From Branchipolynoe longqiensis (Eukaryota; Annelida; Polychaeta; Phyllodocida; Polynoidae), in the NCBI GenBank assembly GCA_030323885.1, contig CM059193.1:56014749-56078748 (forward strand): DNA of 64,000 bases, written 5' to 3'. The position numbers and the translations under genes were made by a program. Position 1 is the first letter of the stretch. Each line of letters opens with the position of its first letter. Below, one piece after another: positions 1 to 10,099 of this stretch. A model generated the notes under the pieces. It worked only from the letters and a program-made list of their open reading frames with translations, did not search any database and was not told where the DNA came from.

Positions 1-235
1 TGTGTGAGTATGTGTTGTGTGTGTGAGTGTGTTGTGTTTGTGTGTGTGAGTGTGAGTGTGGTGTGTGTGAGTGTGAGTGTTGTGTGTGTGAGTATGCACT
101 GTGTGTGAGTGTGTGTGAGTGTGCGTGCATGCGTTGTATGTGTGTGAGTGTGTGTTGTGTGAGTGTGTGTTGTGTTTGCGTGAGTATTTGAGTATTGGGG
201 TGTTTCTGTGTGTCTGTGTGTGTGTCTTGCTGCGT
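1..235. repeat. GT-rich simple repeat (TGTGTGAG type)
   Basis: Alternating TG dinucleotides with interspersed TGAG units fill the left edge. The start is cut by the window edge. No coding content is supported here. Confidence 0.9.
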
Positions 236-357
236 GTGTATTGAGGGTGGGTGGGTCTGGGACGTGCGAAGTTAAAGCTGCCTCATTCGCCGAGGCACTA
301 CATGACACAGATTTGCTTGTTTGTTGGGGTTTTATGACCTGGCAACATCTATTTCAC

Positions 358-845
358 ACACATATGTACATTTCACAACCGCAAATGTACATTTCATGCC
401 TACATATGTACATTTCACAACTGCAAATGTACATTTGACATCCACATATGTACACTTCACACCAATAGATGTACATTTCACACCAGCAAAGGTACATTTC
501 ACACCCACAAATGTATATTTCACACCCGCAAATGTAAATTTCACATCCACAAATGTACATCTCATTCCCACAAATGTACATCGCATACCCACAAATGTAC
601 ATTTCACACCCATAGATGTACATTTCACACCTGCAAATGTACATTTCACACACATAGATACACATTTCCCAAACATGAATGTACATTTCACACCCATATA
701 TATATATATATACATTTCACACCCACTGATGTACATTTCAACACCTAGATGTACATTTCCCAACCATGAATGTGCATTTCACACCCACATACGTACGATT
801 TCATTCCCACCGATGTACATTTCACACACATATATATGCATGTAC
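358..845. repeat. 21-bp minisatellite, about 23 copies
   Basis: The unit is close to ATGTACATTTCACACCCACAA, repeated with point changes; a TA run near 697-712 interrupts it. Because 21 is a multiple of three, long open frames appear on both strands (a VHFTPTN-type heptapeptide on the plus strand). They follow from the repeat period and are not evidence of a gene. Confidence 0.92.
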
Positions 846-1354
846 ATTAATTTTCTCTCCGTCACTGAGTCACTGAATACAAGATGGTCGGTTTCTGAAC
901 GCATGTTAAAAGGGTCCGACCTAGATCGTGCACACACACCCACAGTGGAAGTGTGTCAGTCAACCGTTAGGAGGTGCTGCTGCTACTAGCCCCTCCCCCC
1001 GCCCCCCCCCCCCTCCACATGTATGCCCTCCACCTTCACCCCCCCTCCCCCACATCCTACATACCTGGCAAGTGTACAACTACCTTTCCAACTTTTAAAA
1101 GGATTTTCTACATTTCTTCCCCCTCTTTAAATATACGAAATGGAGATACTCAAATATAAGTGCAGCACAGTTGGCAGGTTTATGAGGTTGTCCACCCTAG
1201 CACCATCTAAAGTGCTATCAGGGTGATATAACCGAGGCATATGCTACAGTTGGCTGCTGTGCTTGGGGTTGTACGTCCTAGCAACTTTTAAGGTATTAAG
1301 TCATGGCAATGTATAATTATGGGAGCTCCCCAGGTGAAATGCCACATACACAGA
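846..1354. other. No gene seen
   Basis: Mostly unremarkable sequence with a C run near 995-1013 and a short reverse SINE-A tail remnant around 1258-1300 (ACGTCCTAGCAAC). No coding pattern is seen. Confidence 0.6.
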
Positions 1355-1685
1355 TGACTGGACGTAATGGCCAAATGGAAAAAGAGCAAGCTTCCTGTGT
1401 GGAAGGTCTGGAGTTCAAGTCCTGGGTGAGTCAAAACAATGACTTATAAAATTGATAGTTGTTGCTTCATAACCTGGCACTCGGCATTATTATGATACAG
1501 CAAGGACTGGTTAGCTCAGTGTCAGGATAATGTGACTGAGTGGGATATCAGATCATGGTGCTGGTGGTCTGGTCACCCAGTGGGCAGCACTATGAAGTCA
1601 CCATGAGTGCGCACTGTCATAAGTTGTTACCCATCCTGATATGAACGTAGATTTTGCTAGGACATAAAACCTAAACAAACGAACA
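1355..1685 (+). mobile_element. SINE-A copy, diverged, nearly full length
   Basis: A weak tRNA-like head (GGCCAAATGG...GGAGTTCAAGTCC) is followed by the SINE-A body (CTTCATAACCTGGCACTCGG, GTGACTGAGTGGGATATC) and a tail after TTGCTAGGACATAAAA. The A-rich tail ends in AAACAAACGAAC. It is an old copy with many substitutions. Confidence 0.85.
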
Positions 1686-1713
1686 TACACAGGTACGCTT
1701 GGGTAGATGGATC

Positions 1714-2027
1714 GTTTGTTTTGTTTGTTTGTTGGAGTTTACCATCCTGGAAACACTTACGGTCATATCAGGATGGGTACCGACTTGTGACAGTGCACAC
1801 TCATAGGAAATCAGGCCACTGGCACCTTGACCCAATATCCCACTCAGTCACATTATCCTGACCATCAGCTAACCAGTCCTTGCCCTATCCTATTAATGCT
1901 GAGCGCCAAGCTAGGAAGCAACGAGCATAAATTTTCAAGTCATTCGTTTGACTCGACCGGGAACCGAACTCCCGACCTTCTGCATGAGAGGCCCATGCTC
2001 TACCGATTAGGCCACCACGCCCGGTGT
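1714..2027 (-). mobile_element. SINE-A copy, reverse, full length
   Basis: Read on the minus strand it has the tRNA-like head (GGTGGCCTAATCGG then a B-box-like GGTTCCCGGTCGAGTC, near 1955-2022), the body and a CAAACAAACAAAA tail at the left. It belongs to the head variant with 'GGTAGAGCATGGGC' rather than the 'GAGTTAGAGCGTCC' variant. Confidence 0.88.
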
Positions 2028-2041
2028 AGGTGGATTGTATA

Positions 2042-2118
2042 AGGGAGCCCAAATAGGCTAATGGTTAGGATGCTTATCCTAGAATGAAAGTAATGTGGGT
2101 TCGAGTCCCGCTTGAGGC
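2042..2118 (+). mobile_element. SINE-F head fragment (tRNA-Glu/Gly-like), split by a MITE
   Basis: GGCTAATGGTTAGGATGC is an A-box-like stretch and GGGTTCGAGTCCCG is a B-box. The sequence stops at GCTTGAGGC and resumes at 2525 after the inserted MITE with the same nine bases, then runs on to about 2545. It looks like a retroposed tRNA-related element, not a working tRNA gene. Confidence 0.8.
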
Positions 2119-2524
2119 TAGATAAAGGATTCACCCTGCACTCGAAGTACATGGGTGAATACCAGCCCTATATAAAAATGGTTGAAAATGCAGGGAAATG
2201 AAATGAGAGCCTAATTTCACAATCTAAGAAGCAACAATTATTCTTTACATGTCTTATTATTTCCCCGCTACCTTAGAGTTGAAAAATATAATAAAACATA
2301 TAATTTAATACAATTTAAAGGTGAAATCGATGGCGTTCTATGGCTGCCATCTTGTCTTTTTGCATTCTCTCCCATTTCACCAACTCTGTGCCAATATATG
2401 TAGCCATTTGATCCTGGAACCACAGTTTCTAGTTCCTGTTTCATACTAAAGTTATTTTCACCCGTATTTACACTACGTTGTCCTTCACCCGTGTACTAGT
2501 AGTACAGGGTGAATCTTTTATCTA
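2119..2524. mobile_element. MITE with 9-bp TSD, copy 1 (Mutator-like signature)
   Basis: It begins TAGATAAAGGATTCACCC and ends GGGTGAATCTTTTATCTA, so the termini are inverted repeats; the TIR continues with an internal mirror (GTACATGGGTGAATA). It is flanked by GCTTGAGGC at 2110-2118 and 2525-2533, a perfect 9-bp duplication inside a SINE-F. There is no open frame, so it is non-autonomous. A 9-bp TSD is typical of Mutator-like elements; the superfamily call is inference. Confidence 0.88.
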
Positions 2525-2805
2525 GCTTGAGGCATGATATTACTATTTGTTGCCACTCACCCCCGTAAGATTCAGCTGAGTCTGCGTGCTCAGCGGAAAT
2601 CTACAATTGTATTGTTCTTTTTCTGGGCAACGTGGGTTAACAAAAATGCCATTGCTCGAATTCCCTGATGGGAATTGACAAGCATCAGCAAATCTTGCCA
2701 TGGCAATATCGGACAGGAGAATTAAATTCGGCCCAGTTTGTTTGTTTTGGGGGTTTTACGTCAAAGAAATGTGTGGTCATATCAAGACACCACAGTGCCT
2801 AAGGA
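2525..2805. other. SINE-F remainder, unique stretch and SINE-A tail fragment
   Basis: After the duplicated GCTTGAGGC, SINE-F resumes briefly (ATGATATT). No feature is recognised to about 2730. From about 2732 a degraded reverse SINE-A tail is visible (TTTTGGGGGTTTTACGTC, GGTCATATCAAGAC). Confidence 0.55.
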
Positions 2806-2902
2806 ATAATAATAATAATAATAATGATAATAATAATAATGATGATAATAATAAGGATAATAATGATAATAATTATAATGCTAATAATGATAATGATAAT
2901 GC
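2806..2902. repeat. AAT/GAT microsatellite
   Basis: Imperfect AAT and AATGAT trinucleotides run for about 95 bases. The asparagine-rich and isoleucine-rich open frames over it are repeat artefacts. Confidence 0.9.
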
Positions 2903-3051
2903 AGTACATGTTCCCCAACAATTTATACTTGCACAATTCGTTATACGTCACATATTTATATTGTCTCATTTATAGTTTCATTTATATTGTCTGGAGAGGT
3001 ACACAAATGTATGGTTGTAATGTTTTCAATATGGTGGGCCTCTCCAGACTA

Positions 3052-3229
3052 CAGTAGAACCTCTCTAAGTCGACCGACCTTGGGACCGACTTTAGTTGGT
3101 CGATTTAGGGAGGTGGTCGGTTTAGGGACTTAGAATATGGTTACAATGGTATTGTTGGGAGCCAAATAAAGCGATCTGTATAGGGGAGTGGTCGATTTGT
3201 GGAGCTGGTCGGTTAGGGAGGTTTTACTG
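3052..3229. mobile_element. pogo/Tigger-like MITE, copy 1
   Basis: The left end CAGTAGAACCTCTCTAA and the right end TTAGGGAGGTTTTACTG are inverted repeats, flanked by TA on each side (3050-3051 and 3230-3231). TIRs of the CAGTRRAACCTC type with a TA duplication fit pogo-group Tc1/mariner elements. It is 178 bp with no open frame. A second, more diverged copy lies at about 28326-28523. Confidence 0.8.
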
Positions 3230-3231
3230 TA

Positions 3232-3386
3232 GTTGGTTGGTTGTTGATTGTTGGAGTTTTACGTCCTGTGAGACAGTGTGCACTCATGGCGACTTTATAG
3301 TGCTGCCCCACTGGGAAATCAGGCTGCCGGCATGACCAAATATCCCACTCAGTCACATTATCCTGACACTGAACCAACCAGTTCCA
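3232..3386 (-). mobile_element. SINE-A fragment, reverse, head missing
   Basis: Tail (GTTGGAGTTTTACGTCCTG) and body (GACTTTATAGTGCTGCCCCA, ATCCCACTCAGTCACATTATC) are present, with a deletion after ACGTCCTG. The match stops near GAACCAACCAGTTCC, so the tRNA-like head is absent. Confidence 0.85.
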
Positions 3387-3599
3387 GACTAGTAGTACTA
3401 GTAAGGTTATGTAGTGAGGAGCACGTTGTAAAGTCCACGGCTCGAATCTGTGGATGTGTAGGCAGGCTATAGTGAAATCAATACAGGCAAAGAGAAAGAA
3501 AGAGTATAAAGAGTGAAAGAAGAGAGAGTCAAGCCCTCAGGTTTATTATTTATATGGTACATGGATCCAGTATAGTGTATCACCCCACCCCATTCTCCC
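3387..3599. other. No gene seen
   Basis: Sequence without a recognisable element; a purine-rich GAAAGAAAGAG stretch lies near 3491-3530. Confidence 0.5.
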
Positions 3600-3700
3600 A
3601 ATGAGAAACAAGCATTGCTAGCTCCACCAATGAGAAACAAGAATTGCTAGCTCCACCAATGAGAAACAAGCATTGCTAGCTCCACCAATGAGAAATAAAC
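3600..3700. repeat. 29-bp tandem repeat, about 3.5 copies
   Basis: The unit ATGAGAAACAAGCATTGCTA plus GCTCCACCA recurs at 3601, 3630, 3659 and 3688, giving an exact 29-bp period with few substitutions. Confidence 0.9.
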
Positions 3701-3888
3701 ATTCCCGTCCCCATGGTTACAGTGATCTGCCCACCACGTCCAAGCTGTGTGGCTCCCCTGGGCACCACCTGCGTTGATCATGCTTGTGATGATCCTGACT
3801 AGCAGAGGGGGGGAAGGGGTAGTGGGTAGGGCTCTGAGTGCCACAATGTCTATTTACCAATCAATCAAGCGCCACCAGCAACTACATA

Positions 3889-4463
3889 AGCTGTGTTCAC
3901 ACGGGCAAAATATAAAGCGAGTTAGACAAGGCGAATCATATGAATCGATTTAGTTTGAAAGTGTTTCACGTTCACACGGGCAGTGCTTTGAATCGGTTTA
4001 AGGCGGAAGTGGATATCTGCGCATGAGCAAGTCCAGACTAACCAGCGCCATTTTGGGTTCGACGACGCCGGTACCAGAGAGTGTGGGTTCGACCTAGATA
4101 TGTAATGACTGAATCGTATTGGTTTGGAACGGTCAAAACTTCTGCTGGGCAGTGAAACCCTAAAAATAAATGATGACAAAAATATATGTGCACCTCTAGC
4201 GGTTTCATAGACCAAATTATAGTGTATAGTTCGACGTGCTTAGTCCGCATCACGTAAGTCGGTTGCGTCCACATGGGCAAAATAAACCGCATCACAGAAA
4301 TCGCCTCACGTAAACTACCTCGCTAGGTGGTTTACAGTATCCGCATCACGTGAATCGATTCAGCCTTAATCCGCCTCAGATGCCTGTTCACACGCGAAAT
4401 GTAACCCGAACTATACAAGTCGCTTTCTACGAATCGATTTACATCGCCCGTGTGAACACGGCT
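3889..4463. mobile_element. TIR element carrying repeated TTCACACGGGC motifs
   Basis: The ends AGCTGTGTTCACACGGGC and GCCCGTGTGAACACGGCT are near-perfect inverted repeats. Variants of the same motif recur inside (near 3971, 4268 and 4386), together with repeated AATCGATTTA-type and CGCCTCACGT-type words. It is 575 bp with no meaningful open frame. TSD is not certain. It looks like a non-autonomous DNA transposon. Confidence 0.72.
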
Positions 4464-4749
4464 ATAAACACATCTATGCACCTGGCCCTATATACCTGTT
4501 TCACAAATAGAACATTTGCATTCCCCCACCAATGCATCATTATCGGAATATTTTACAACGTGATCAACACTTGTTTCTTTGCTAGTCTCTAGTCCAACCT
4601 ACCAGAAACCGCCATCACGTGGTATCCCACAGCGAGCAGTATGTGGATCGACTCTCACCTGCAATGACAACAAGAAACAAATCAAACTTAGCTTCAGGGC
4701 TCTCAATGAGAAATTCTATCCGGTGATTGATGACTTATACAATCTACCC

Positions 4750-4850
4750 GTGTATGTGTTTGTTGTACGGAGTTTTACATCCTGGCTAAATCTAAGGTCA
4801 TATCAGGATGGGAACCTACTTGTGACAGTGCGCACTCATGGTGACTCTAT
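4750..4850 (-). mobile_element. SINE-A tail half, reverse, interrupted by MITE-D
   Basis: TACGGAGTTTTACATCCTGG through GCGCACTCATGGTGACTCTAT matches the reverse SINE-A tail and body. It breaks at 4850 where CAGGGATGAAAG begins. The remaining SINE-A body reappears at 5571-5733. Confidence 0.8.
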
Positions 4851-4914
4851 CAGGGATGAAAGTGGTCTCCGGAAAAAAAAAGCGGAAATGCTGATATTCT
4901 CCCATAGGGTTAGC

Positions 4915-5243
4915 TTTTTTTTTTGCTTTTTTTTTTTTTTGGTCCATTAGTTGTTTAAGCAGGGGAAATTTCAGTCATAGACGACTGGTCTTCCTCATTC
5001 CACTGCTGGTCGATAGAAAGCCCGAGCCTACACTTTTACCGACCCAAGGGATTTTTAACCTCCCACACCACATAGACATGGTATGAGAGCAACCGGCCTT
5101 TGATGACGCTGTAAGTTATACACAGCGGTGGAAATCCAAATTGGCAGAGCTGGGGGCACGGGGAATCGAACCGCCGACCCTCAGATTAGGAGTCTGACCT
5201 AGAAAAAAGTCAGACACTCTAACCACTCCGCCACAGAGAACGC
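4915..5243 (-). mobile_element. SINE-E copy, reverse (tRNA-Ser/Leu-like head, poly-A tail)
   Basis: On the minus strand it begins GCGTTCTCTGTGGCGGAGTG with A-box TGGCGGAGTGGTTAGAG and B-box GGTTCGATTCCCC. Between them an expanded segment carries an inverted pair (GTCTGACT...GGTCAGAC). It ends in a poly-A tail seen here as T runs at 4915-4940. Two other copies (36566, 49348) have the same orientation. Confidence 0.85.
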
Positions 5244-5302
5244 CACTGTCAGGGAATCGCGGACAATTCCTAGAAGTCGGTTTTGATACATATTGGTATA
5301 CA

Positions 5303-5372
5303 CTGATTAGTTTGTTTGTTTGATTAGTTTGTTTGTTTGTTTGTTGTTGTTTTACGTCCTAGCAACATGATA
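5303..5372 (-). mobile_element. SINE-A tail fragment, reverse
   Basis: TTTGTTTGTTGTTGTTTTAC followed by GTCCTAGCAACAT is the very end of SINE-A, inserted in MITE-D sequence. Only about 30 bases beyond the tail are present, as expected for a strongly 5'-truncated retroposed copy. Confidence 0.75.
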
Positions 5373-5570
5373 GTGTGGCACCATTTGAAACATGCATATT
5401 AGTAGTATACACTGATACTGCGGCGGCGTCTGCACCGCATATTAGTATACGCTGATGGTGTTGCAGCATAAAACAAATATGAGTATACACTTATAGTGCT
5501 GCAGCGTTTGAAAAACGTTTTAGTATACACTTATAGCTACAGAAGAAATCCCATAAATGACCTGATATCC

Positions 5571-5733
5571 TAGCGAGCCAGTCCTTGCCATATCCTAATA
5601 ATGCCGAGCACCTGGCTAGGAAGCGACAAGTATAACTTTTCAAGTCATTGGTTTGATGCGACCAGGGCAATTTACCAAAACAGGAGATGGAGGCTCAACT
5701 CATTCGGCCATCCCGTCTGGTCACCGTGTACAT
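5571..5733 (-). mobile_element. SINE-A head half, reverse (continuation)
   Basis: CCTTGCCATATCCTAATAAT through CATCCCGTCTGGTC matches the 5' part of SINE-A on the minus strand, with the GGATGGCCGAATGAGTT head. It completes the copy interrupted at 4850. Confidence 0.8.
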
Positions 5734-5736
5734 ATA

Positions 5737-6208
5737 AGTGCACCACACTACACACCTACCTATGCATGTGACATTTCACCTAGAAAGGTGAGTGCACCTC
5801 ACTACACAACCTTAGATGTTGCTACGATGTCAGACCGTAACAAACAGAACAATACTCACCAGCTGCTGCACTGTGCCACAAATGGCTACCAGCGGCCGCC
5901 TCCGCTGACCTGCCCCCCCCCCCCCACAACCCACCTGACCCCTCCCCATCCCTTGACCTCACTCTCAATGAGCAATATCCAATGTGTAATCCCATTTCAT
6001 CTGGAATTGCCACATCTTCTTTGCTCTGCAGCACTGCCCCTTTCCTGACCCCCCCCCCCCCGCACCTCCCCCACCTTTCTTCCATCACACTGTCCCTTTC
6101 ATCTTCTAATCATTCAGCCATCACTCATCACTCATTACTCATTACTCACCGCCCGCCGGGCATTGGTCACCTCTCCCAGAATAGGACATTTCCTAGGAAG
6201 GTTTAGGA
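5737..6208. other. No gene; C-rich sequence and a small dispersed repeat
   Basis: A dispersed ~60-bp repeat (GACATTTCACCTAGAAAGGT, then GTGCACCTCACTACACA) lies at about 5767-5813; related copies occur near 35380 and 48800. Two C runs (5910-5925, 6050-6062) and CT-rich DNA follow. Open frames here are proline/serine low-complexity. Confidence 0.6.
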
Positions 6209-6557
6209 TTGTTTGATTGTTTGTTTGTTGTTGTTTTACGTCCTAGCAACATCTAAGGTCATATCAGGACGGGTACCGACTTGTGACAGTGTGCACTCAT
6301 GGCGACTTTATAGTGCTGCCCCACTTGAATACCAGGCTGCCAGCACCATGACCTGTTATCCCACTCAGTCACATTATCCTGACACTGAGCTAACCAGTCC
6401 TTGTTCTATCCTAATAATGCCGAGCGCCAGGCTAGGAAGCAACAAGTATCAATTTTAAAGTCATTGGTTTGACTCGACCAGGATTCGAACCCACCACCCC
6501 ACGATCTACCAACACGGGAGACGGACGCTCTCACTCATTCGGCCATCCCTTCTGGTC
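6209..6557 (-). mobile_element. SINE-A copy, reverse, full length
   Basis: Complete from the TTTGTTTGTTGTTGTTTTAC tail (6220-6240) to the tRNA-like head on the minus strand (B-box GGTTCGAATCC near 6480, A-box TGGCCGAATGAG near 6538). It is one of the better preserved copies. Confidence 0.92.
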
Positions 6558-6614
6558 TGAAGGTTAGGATGCAGGGTTGTTTGTTGGGTGGTTCTGGTTC
6601 TGTTGGTGCCAACG

Positions 6615-8345
6615 CGGTGGTAGTGAGTGGGTGGGAGAGCGAGTCGGTGGGAGAGTGAGTGGGTGGGAGAGTGAATGGGTGGGAGAGTGAGTGAGTGAGT
6701 GAGTGGGGGAAGAGTGAGTGGGACAGTGAGTGAGTGGGAGAGTGAGTGGGTGGGTGGGAGAGTGAGGGAGTCGCTGGGAGAGTAGGTGGTGGGAGAGTGA
6801 GTGGGAGAGTGAGTGGGTGCGTGAGTGGGTGGGAGCGTGAATGGGTGGGAGAGTGAATGGGTGGGAGAGTGAGTGGGTGGGTGGGTGGGAGAGTGAATGG
6901 GTGGGAGAGTGAGTGGGTGGGTGAGTTTGTTTGTTGTTGTTTACATCCTAGCAATATCTAAGGTCATATCAGGACGGGTACCGACTTGTGACAGTGCGCA
7001 CTCATGGTGACTTTATAGTGCTGTCCCACTGGGAAACCAGGCTGCCGGCACCATGACCTGGTATCCCACTCAGTCACATTATCCTGACACTGAGCACACC
7101 AGTAGGGTGGGTGAGTGGGAGAGTGAGTGGGTGGGAGAGTGAATGGGTGGGAGAGTGAGTGGGTGAGTGAGTGGGAGAGTGAATGGGTGAGAGAGTGAGT
7201 GGGTGGGAGAGTGAGTGGGTGGGAGAGTGAGTGGGAGAGTGAATGGGTGGGAGAGTGAATGGGTGGGAGAGTGAGTGGGTGGGAAAGTGAATGGGTGGGT
7301 GAGTGATTGGGAGAGTAAGGTTGGGAAGAGTGATGGGTGGGAGAGTGAGTTGGGTGGAGAGTGAATGGGTGGGAGAGGTAATGGTGGGAGAGTTGTGAGT
7401 GGGTGACGTGAGTGGGAGAGTGAATGGGTGGGAGAGTGAGTGGGTGGGAGAGCGAATGGGTGGGTGACTGAGTGGGAGAGTGAATGGGTGGGAGAGTGAG
7501 TGGGTGAGTGAGTGGGTGGGAGATATGTTGGGAGAGTGAATGGGTGGAAGTGAGTGGGTGGGAGAGTGAATGGGTGGGAGAGTGAGTGGGTGAGAAGAGT
7601 GAGTGGGTGGGAGAGTGAATGGGTGGGAGAGTGAGTGGGTGGGAGAGTGAATGGGTGGGAGAGTGAATGGGTGGGAGAGTGAGTGGGTGGGAGTGAATGG
7701 GTGGGAGAGTGAATGGGTGGGAGAGTGAGTGGGTGGGTGAGTGGGAGAGTGAAGGGTGGGAGAGTGAATGGGTGGGAGAGTGAGTGGGTGGAAGAGTGAA
7801 TGGGTGGAAGAGTGAGTGGATGATGAGTGGGTGGGAGAGTGAATCGTTGGGAGTGAGTGGTGGGAGAAGGTGGATCGTAGAGGAGAGAATGGGTGTGGAG
7901 TGAGTGCGTGGGAGAGTGAATGGGTGGGGAGTGAGTTGGTGGGAGAGTGAGTGGTGGGAGAGTGAGTGGGTGGGAGAGTGAATGGGTGGGAGTGAATGGG
8001 TGGAGAGAGAATGGTGGGAGAGGGAATGGGGGGGAGAGTGAGTGGGTGGGAGTGAATGGTGGGAGATGAGGTGGGAGAGTGAATGGGTGGGAGAGTGAAT
8101 GGGTGGGAGAGTGAGTGGGTGGGAGAGTGAATGGAGAGTGAGTGGGTGGGAGTGAATGGGTGGGAGAGTGAATGGGTGGGAGAGTGAGTGGGTGGGTGAG
8201 TGGGAGAGTGAATGGGTGGGAGAGTGAATGGGTGGGAGAGTGAGTGGGTGGGAGAGTGAATGGGTGGAAGAGTGAGTGAGTGAGTGGGTGGGAGAGTGCG
8301 TGGGTGGGAGAGAGTTGGCGGGTGAGTGAGTGAGTTGGTGGGTGT
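6615..8345. repeat. 16-bp minisatellite GTGGGAGAGTGAGTGG
   Basis: About 1.7 kb of GTGGGAGAGTGAATGG / GAGTGGGTGGGAGAGT variants with many indels, interrupted by a SINE-A at 6926-7104. The long serine/proline/histidine frame on the minus strand is a repeat artefact. Confidence 0.92.
6926..7104 (-). mobile_element. 5'-truncated SINE-A inside the minisatellite
   Basis: Tail and 3' half of SINE-A, ending at CTGACACTGAGCACACCAGT. GGGTGGGTGAG stands on both sides (6915-6925, 7105-7115); it could be an 11-bp TSD, though in a G-rich repeat this match could be chance. 5' truncation fits target-primed reverse transcription. Confidence 0.85.
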
Positions 8346-8360
8346 AGAGTTAAAGGGTGG

Positions 8361-8666
8361 GAAAAAGTTAGTTTTATTTAACGACGCCTCTACAGCACAT
8401 TGATTTTTATTGTTGATTATTGGATGTCAAAAATGGTCACTCTGACGTATTGCTTTGGAGGAAACCAGCTGCCACCACATAGGCTACTCTTTTATATGCA
8501 CTTTCCCAGAGACAAGACAGCACATGCCACATTCTTTGATGAACCAGTTGTGGATAACTGGTTGGAACGGAAAATAGCCCAAACTGCAAATGGGTGCACT
8601 GAGCAGGATCGATCGGATGACCCACACCTATACAGCTGGACACGCTACCGTCTGAGTTATGTCCCC
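8361..8666 (-). mobile_element. SINE-B copy, reverse (tRNA-Lys-like head)
   Basis: On the minus strand the body reads AACCAGTTATCCACAACTGG, AAGTGCATATAAAAGAGTAG, and ends TCGTTAAATAAAACTAACTT, the typical end of this molluscan-type SINE. The head region (ACTCAGACGGTAGCGTGTCC) is degraded. Confidence 0.85.
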
Positions 8667-8682
8667 TCCCCCTACTTCTAAT

Positions 8683-9035
8683 AAAGGTAGCATAGTCCGA
8701 TGGTTTTGAGTTTCTGTCATTTTATGAGATAAATATATTAAGCTGATTGTTATAATCTACCATACTTTTAGTTTGAAGTAACTTTTATTTTAAATGGTGA
8801 ACTTTTGAGATATTTGAAGTGCAAACGTACCAAATTAATTTTGGCATGCACGCCAAAGCTCTGACACCATAGGCTTCTGAGGTAACAGGTTCTATTAACT
8901 TGGCTCGGTTTTCCGTTCTATGTGGTGACAAATGTTTCGTAAGTGCACTAGTATCTAAGTTACACATGTAGAATCAAATCTAGATCACTGTTTTGGTTTT
9001 GATAATTTGATGTTTTCATCGGGCTATGCAGCTTT
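8683..9035. mobile_element. MITE-C copy 1
   Basis: It starts AAAGGTAGCATAGTCCGATG and ends CATCGGGCTATGCAGCTTT, inverted versions of AAAGCTGCATAGTCCGATG. The interior (TTTGAAGTAACTTTTATTTT, TTTTGGCATGCACGCCAAAG) recurs at 9036-9901, 28707, 36092 and 40140. There is no coding frame. Confidence 0.82.
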
Positions 9036-9901
9036 AAATCTGTATAGGCCGATGAAAGCATAACATTTTCAAAACCAAATCAATTATCTAGATTTGGTTC
9101 TACATATTTGAGCTAGATACTGGTGCACTTATTAAGCATTTGGTGCTGCATTTAATTAGACAGGAACACACGGCTGATACATCCTGAATCGATTTAAAAG
9201 AACCTGTTGTTGCAGAAGCCAATGATAGCATGGATTTGACTAGATAAAAGATTCACCCGGTACTCGCAGTACACGGGTGAATACCAACGTAGTCTAAATA
9301 CGGGCGAAAATAGCTTTAGTGTGGAACAAGAAGTAGAATGCCTGGCTCCAGTGTCAAAAGGTTACTTATATTGGGACAGATTTGGTGAAATGGGAGAGAA
9401 TGCAAAAATCCAAGATGGCGGCCATACAACGCCATCGATTTCAATTTTAAATTGTATTAAACTAGCTATTTTATTATATTTTTCAACTCAAAGGTAGCGG
9501 GTAAACATGAAGAGATCTACAAAGAATAAATGCTGCTTCTTAGATTGTGAAATTAGGCTCTCATTTCATTAACCCGCTTTTTCGACTGTTTTTATATAAG
9601 GCTGGTTTTCACCTGTGTACTGTGAGTACCGGGTGAATCCTTTATCTAGGATTTGACATGCTTGCCAACATTAATTTAGCAGGTTTGTAAATAATCCTGA
9701 TTTGAAAAATCCCTGGAAGATCAGTGCTTCGGCACTGACAAAAGACTTATTCAGCGGAATAATCATAATTACCAACAAAAATGAAATATCGCCAAGGTTA
9801 AAATATAGATGACCTCCACGAGAGTAAGGTAGATTATGGCAATCAATTTAACATATGTATCTAAAAAAAATTATAGAAATTCAAAACCATCAGACTATGC
9901 A
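9036..9901. mobile_element. MITE-C copy 2, inverted, split by a 9-bp-TSD MITE
   Basis: Beginning GGCCGATGAAAGCATAACAT, it runs in the opposite orientation to copy 1 and ends near TCAAAACCATCAGACTATGC (9881-9900). The MITE at 9241-9648 interrupts it at GGATTTGAC. Copies 1 and 2 thus stand tail to tail. Confidence 0.75.
9241..9648. mobile_element. MITE with 9-bp TSD, copy 2
   Basis: Ends TAGATAAAAGATTCACCCGG and CCGGGTGAATCCTTTATCTA; internal mirror GTACACGGGTGAATACC / TTTTCACCTGTGTAC. GGATTTGAC flanks it at 9232-9240 and 9649-9657, a perfect 9-bp TSD within MITE-C. The interior (AAAATCCAAGATGGCGGCCA, AGATTGTGAAATTAGGCTCT) is shared with copies 1 and 3, which have it in the opposite orientation. 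Confidence 0.92.
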
Positions 9902-10096
9902 ATTGTCATGGGGGTGATGAAAATGGGAAATATACCAACTCAAAGATCTTAATTAGACTTTTTTATAATCTAGTAACCTACGAGATTTAATCAATTCCTC
10001 ACCCCAAAAGCAGTGAGCTATTATGATTGGTAAGTATTTGAGCATTATATTTAGCATATTACTATAAGTTTGGAAATTCATGTGGTTATTTTCCAT
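9902..10096. other. SINE-F tail fragment and unique sequence
   Basis: TCATGGGGGTGATGAAAATG at 9906-9925 matches the SINE-F 3' part on the minus strand. The rest is AT-rich with no recognised element. Confidence 0.55.
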
Positions 10097-10099
10097 AAA

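Larger units (their letters stand above)
4851..5570. mobile_element. MITE-D copy, degraded, containing SINE-E and a SINE-A tail
   Basis: It starts CAGGGATGAAAGTGGTCTCC and shares CTGATATTCTCCCATAGGGTTAGC...TGTCAGGGAATCG with the copy at 16743-17072. After the SINE-E insertion it continues as imperfect repeats around AGTATACACTGATA...CTGCGGCG. The far terminus is degraded. MITE-D copies at 29013 and 29544 show clean ends. Confidence 0.72.

Noticed and set aside
354..763. Long open frames on both strands (up to 143 and 222 codons)
   Set aside because: They are created by the 21-bp repeat; both strands are open and composition is a heptapeptide repeat.
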